7,295 bases of DNA from DATGQT01 sp033720695. GTDB taxonomy: Bacteria; Bacteroidota; Rhodothermia; Rhodothermales; Rubricoccaceae. The notes under the pieces are model-generated. The model was not told the DNA's origin and did no database searches. It saw nothing but the letters and a program-made list of their open reading frames with translations. This document shows, one piece after another, positions 4,972-7,295 of the stretch (the stretch's first letter is position 1; every line of letters starts with the position of its first letter). The translations under genes and the position numbers were made by a program. Location of the stretch: positions 1 to 7,295 of the forward strand of contig JAWWCA010000181.1 in the NCBI GenBank assembly GCA_033720695.1. Direction: 5' to 3'.

Positions 4972-7295
4972 CTAGATGCCCAGGACCTCGAAGGTCGAGC
5001 CCACGACGGGCCGCTTGGTCACCTCGATCCGGATGGGGAACGCGTCCTTGAGCTCGTCGAGGTGGGTGATGACGAGGATCTTGTCGAAGTCGTCCTGGAT
5101 CGTGCGAATCGCCTCGACGAGGTTCTGGATGCCCTGCTTGTCCTGCGTCCCGAACCCCTCGTCGACGACGAGCGTGCGGATCCGAACGCCGGCCCGCTCG
5201 GCGAGGAGCTGGGCGAGCGCGATCCGGAGGGCGAAGTTGACGCGGAAGGCCTCCCCGCCTGAGTACGTCTCGTAGGGCCGCGCCACGCCCTGGTCGTCGG
5301 TGATGCGGATGTCGAGGGTCTCCTTGGTGCCGCCGGCCTTCTTGTCGGCCAGCGTCTCCAGCGCCACACGCGTCCGGCCGTTCGAGAGCCGCTCCAGCAG
5401 AGCGTTTGCGCGGTCCTCAATCTCCGGAAGCGTCTCCTCGATGATGAGGGACGGGATCCCGTTCTTGCCAAAGGCTCCACGGAGGTGCCGGTAGAGCGCG
5501 GCCTCCTGCTTCGCCTCCCGCTGGGCGGCGCGTGCGGCCTTGAGCTGCTCCCGGTCCTGGGCGCACCGGGCGAGCCGCTCCCGAAGGGCGCCGAGCCGGC
5601 TCTGCGCCGCGCTCAGCCGCTGCTCGGCCTGCTCGCGCGCCGCAACGGCCTCGGCGTGCCGCCGCACCGTCTCGGGCCGATCCGAGAGTGCCGCCTCGGC
5701 ATCCCGGAGGGCGGCCTCCTGCTTCGCCGTCTCGTCTCGGAGCGCGGCCTCTTCCTCGGCCAGCCCCGCCCGGCGCTGGACCCACTCGGTGAGGTTCCGC
5801 TGGGCCTCCATGAGGCGGGTGAACTGCTTGGGGGCCTCGGCGAGGGCCGTGAGCTCTCGCGTGACGGCTTCGTGGCGGCCGCCGTCGTAACCGAGGCCGT
5901 CGCGCCGCTGTGTGAGGGCGTCGAGCTGCTCGCGGATCGGGGCAAGCGTGGTCCCCGCGTCGAGGTCGGCGCGGAGGCGGGCCGCCTCGGCCTCCTGGCG
6001 CTGGATGCGGCGCGAGAGGTCGTCCCTGCGCGAGGCGATCGTGTCCAGCTCGTCCCGGCGCTCCCGCAGCGCGCTGAGCCCCGCGGCCTCGGCCCGAACG
6101 GCCGCATAGCGCTCCTCGTCGAAGGGCGTCGCGTCGAGCTGCTCCTGGAGCGCGGTGCGTTGCGCGCGAGCTTCGGGCTCGAACGTCTCCTCCCTCAGCA
6201 GCCGCTCGACCTCGTCGGCGTGGGCGCGGCGGCGCTCGTGGGCGGCCTGTTCGTCCGCGAGCCGCCCGATTCGCTCACGGACCTGGACGAGGCGAGCCGC
6301 GACCCCGTTGGTCTCCTCGATCCGCTGTCGCAGGGCGAGGAACCGCTGGCGGAGCCCGTCGCGCTCGGCTTCGAGCGCCCGGATCCGACGGTCGAGGGCG
6401 GCGGCCTGCTCGCGGAGCGCGGTCTCTTCCTTGGCGTAGGTCCCCTCCACGAAGCGGCGGTGCTCGGCCGTGAGCGAGGTGCCGCAGGTCGGACACGCCT
6501 CGGCGTCGGTCGAGCGGAGGCGGGATCGCCGCTCGTCGAGCTCGGCGAGCGCTCCTTCGAGCCGCTGGCGTTCGGCCTCTGCGGCGGCCAGCGATGCCTT
6601 CACGGCCACCCCCTCCTCTCGGACCTCCTCCTGGTCGCGCTGCCACGCCTGCACCTGGGCAGCCGAGGCGTCCAGCGTGCGTTCCTCTTCGCGCAGCGCG
6701 TCCACCGTTGCGGTCGCCGCACGGGCTTCGGCGAGCTGCGTGCGGAGCGTGTTGAGCTCCCCCTTGAGATGGCCGCGGGCGTGGCTGAGGCGGGTGTCCA
6801 GATGGGAGATCCGCTGCTGCACCGCGGTCCGCTCGGCCTCGACCGCCTGGAGGCGCTCGTACTCGTCGGCTGCTGCCTCCGCCCGCTTCAGCCGATCCAG
6901 GAGGCGCGGGCGCTCCTGCAGGCGGCGGTCGTCTTCGTCCAGCCGCTGCCGGTCCGAGGCCACGGCGTCCTTCACCCGGTCGAGACGCCCTTCGAGGCGC
7001 AGCCGCTCCTCCTGGAGCAGCAAGCGCTGCTCGGCGATCTGCTTTTCGAGGCCGCGGAAGAGGGTGGCCTGCTCATCGAGCGCGGTGCGTTCTGTGAGCA
7101 GCGCCTCGTGGCGCTCGTACGCCGCGGTGATGCCGTCGGCGCGGCCGACGAGGGCTTCGGCCTCCGCGATGCGCCCGGCCAGCGCCTCGGCCTCGGCGGC
7201 CCGCTTGGCCTGCCGCTCGGCGAGGCGCGCGAGCGCGCCGCGGAGGCGCTCGACCTCTCGGGCGCGCTCGTCGAAGGCCGCCAGCCGCTCGGCGA
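4972..7295 (-). CDS. sbcC: SbcC/Rad50-type exonuclease ATPase subunit, C-terminal part (5' end outside window)
   Basis: This SMC-like ATPase pairs with the SbcD/Mre11 nuclease to process DNA ends, hairpins and protein-blocked breaks. The window holds the last 773 residues, counted here from the first complete codon. Residues 1 to about 590 are almost continuous Glu/Arg/Ala/Leu-rich coiled coil, broken by the zinc hook CPTCG with Cys267 and Cys270. The C-terminal ABC lobe follows. It has the signature YSGGEAFRVNFALRIALAQL (SGGE at 678-681), Walker B LVVDEGFGTQD (Asp711, catalytic Glu712, D-loop after it) and the H-loop ITHLDEL (His744). The N-terminal lobe with Walker A and the first part of the ascending coil lie beyond base 7295. 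From the hook position I infer a full length near 1000 residues, normal for SbcC. The signature has Tyr where many homologues have Leu. The frame stays open to the window edge, so a TTG at 7023 is not a real start. An sbcD gene would be expected upstream. Confidence 0.94.
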   Translation of the reverse strand, partial: AERLAAFDERAREVERLRGALARLAERQAKRAAEAEALAGRIAEAEALVGRADGITAAYERHEALLTERTALDEQATLFRGLEKQIAEQRLLLQEERLRLEGRLDRVKDAVASDRQRLDEDDRRLQERPRLLDRLKRAEAAADEYERLQAVEAERTAVQQRISHLDTRLSHARGHLKGELNTLRTQLAEARAATATVDALREEERTLDASAAQVQAWQRDQEEVREEGVAVKASLAAAEAERQRLEGALAELDERRSRLRSTDAEACPTCGTSLTAEHRRFVEGTYAKEETALREQAAALDRRIRALEAERDGLRQRFLALRQRIEETNGVAARLVQVRERIGRLADEQAAHERRRAHADEVERLLREETFEPEARAQRTALQEQLDATPFDEERYAAVRAEAAGLSALRERRDELDTIASRRDDLSRRIQRQEAEAARLRADLDAGTTLAPIREQLDALTQRRDGLGYDGGRHEAVTRELTALAEAPKQFTRLMEAQRNLTEWVQRRAGLAEEEAALRDETAKQEAALRDAEAALSDRPETVRRHAEAVAAREQAEQRLSAAQSRLGALRERLARCAQDREQLKAARAAQREAKQEAALYRHLRGAFGKNGIPSLIIEETLPEIEDRANALLERLSNGRTRVALETLADKKAGGTKETLDIRITDDQGVARPYETYSGGEAFRVNFALRIALAQLLAERAGVRIRTLVVDEGFGTQDKQGIQNLVEAIRTIQDDFDKILVITHLDELKDAFPIRIEVTKRPVVGSTFEVLGI

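Noticed and set aside
7021..7023. TTG as the start of sbcC
   Set aside because: The same frame stays open for another 90 codons of coiled-coil sequence to the window edge, and the Walker A lobe must lie further upstream.

Overview
This 7.3 kb window looks like a chromosomal housekeeping segment from a very GC-rich bacterium. I see no insertion sequence, phage gene, CRISPR array, toxin-antitoxin pair or defence cassette. The gene content suggests a high-GC member of the Rhodothermota/Bacteroidota side of the tree (Salinibacter/Rubricoccus-like). The reasons are a short MerR regulator opening with a KKLYYSISEVSRMTGL-type motif, no clear Shine-Dalgarno sequence at any of the five visible starts, and a tRNA promoter that fits the Bacteroidota TTG/TAnnTTTG pattern. 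The taxonomy is inference; Gemmatimonadota-like lineages are not excluded.

Layout from left to right. Bases 1-773 (minus) are the N-terminal part of the NAD-dependent DNA ligase LigA, cut by the window edge. Bases 777-1865 (minus) are a RodZ-like membrane protein with a cytoplasmic helix-turn-helix, only 3 bp upstream of ligA and so probably in one operon. Bases 2010-3419 (minus) are an FprA/adrenodoxin-reductase-type ferredoxin-NADP reductase. Its upstream region holds a G-run cluster and a 13-bp hairpin with a UUCG loop (3511-3540), which probably terminates the tRNA-Pro(GGG) gene at 3543-3616 (minus). That tRNA seems to have its own promoter inside the 3' end of the preceding MerR-family gene (3639-3965, minus). 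The only plus-strand gene is a ten-helix EamA/DMT transporter (4036-4962), divergent from merR and convergent with sbcC. Bases 4972-7295 (minus) are the C-terminal three quarters of an SbcC/Rad50-type ATPase with its zinc hook, cut at the right edge.

The genes do not form one obvious pathway. LigA and SbcC both serve DNA replication and repair, RodZ serves cell shape, the reductase supplies reducing power to ferredoxin-type partners, and the transporter exports or imports an unknown small metabolite. The most interesting items are regulatory and architectural: the compact promoter-tRNA-terminator unit, the G-run cluster ahead of the reductase, the rodZ-ligA pairing with a long repetitive linker in RodZ, and the 70-bp divergent merR/DMT promoter region. 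I did not find convincing evidence of an undescribed system.
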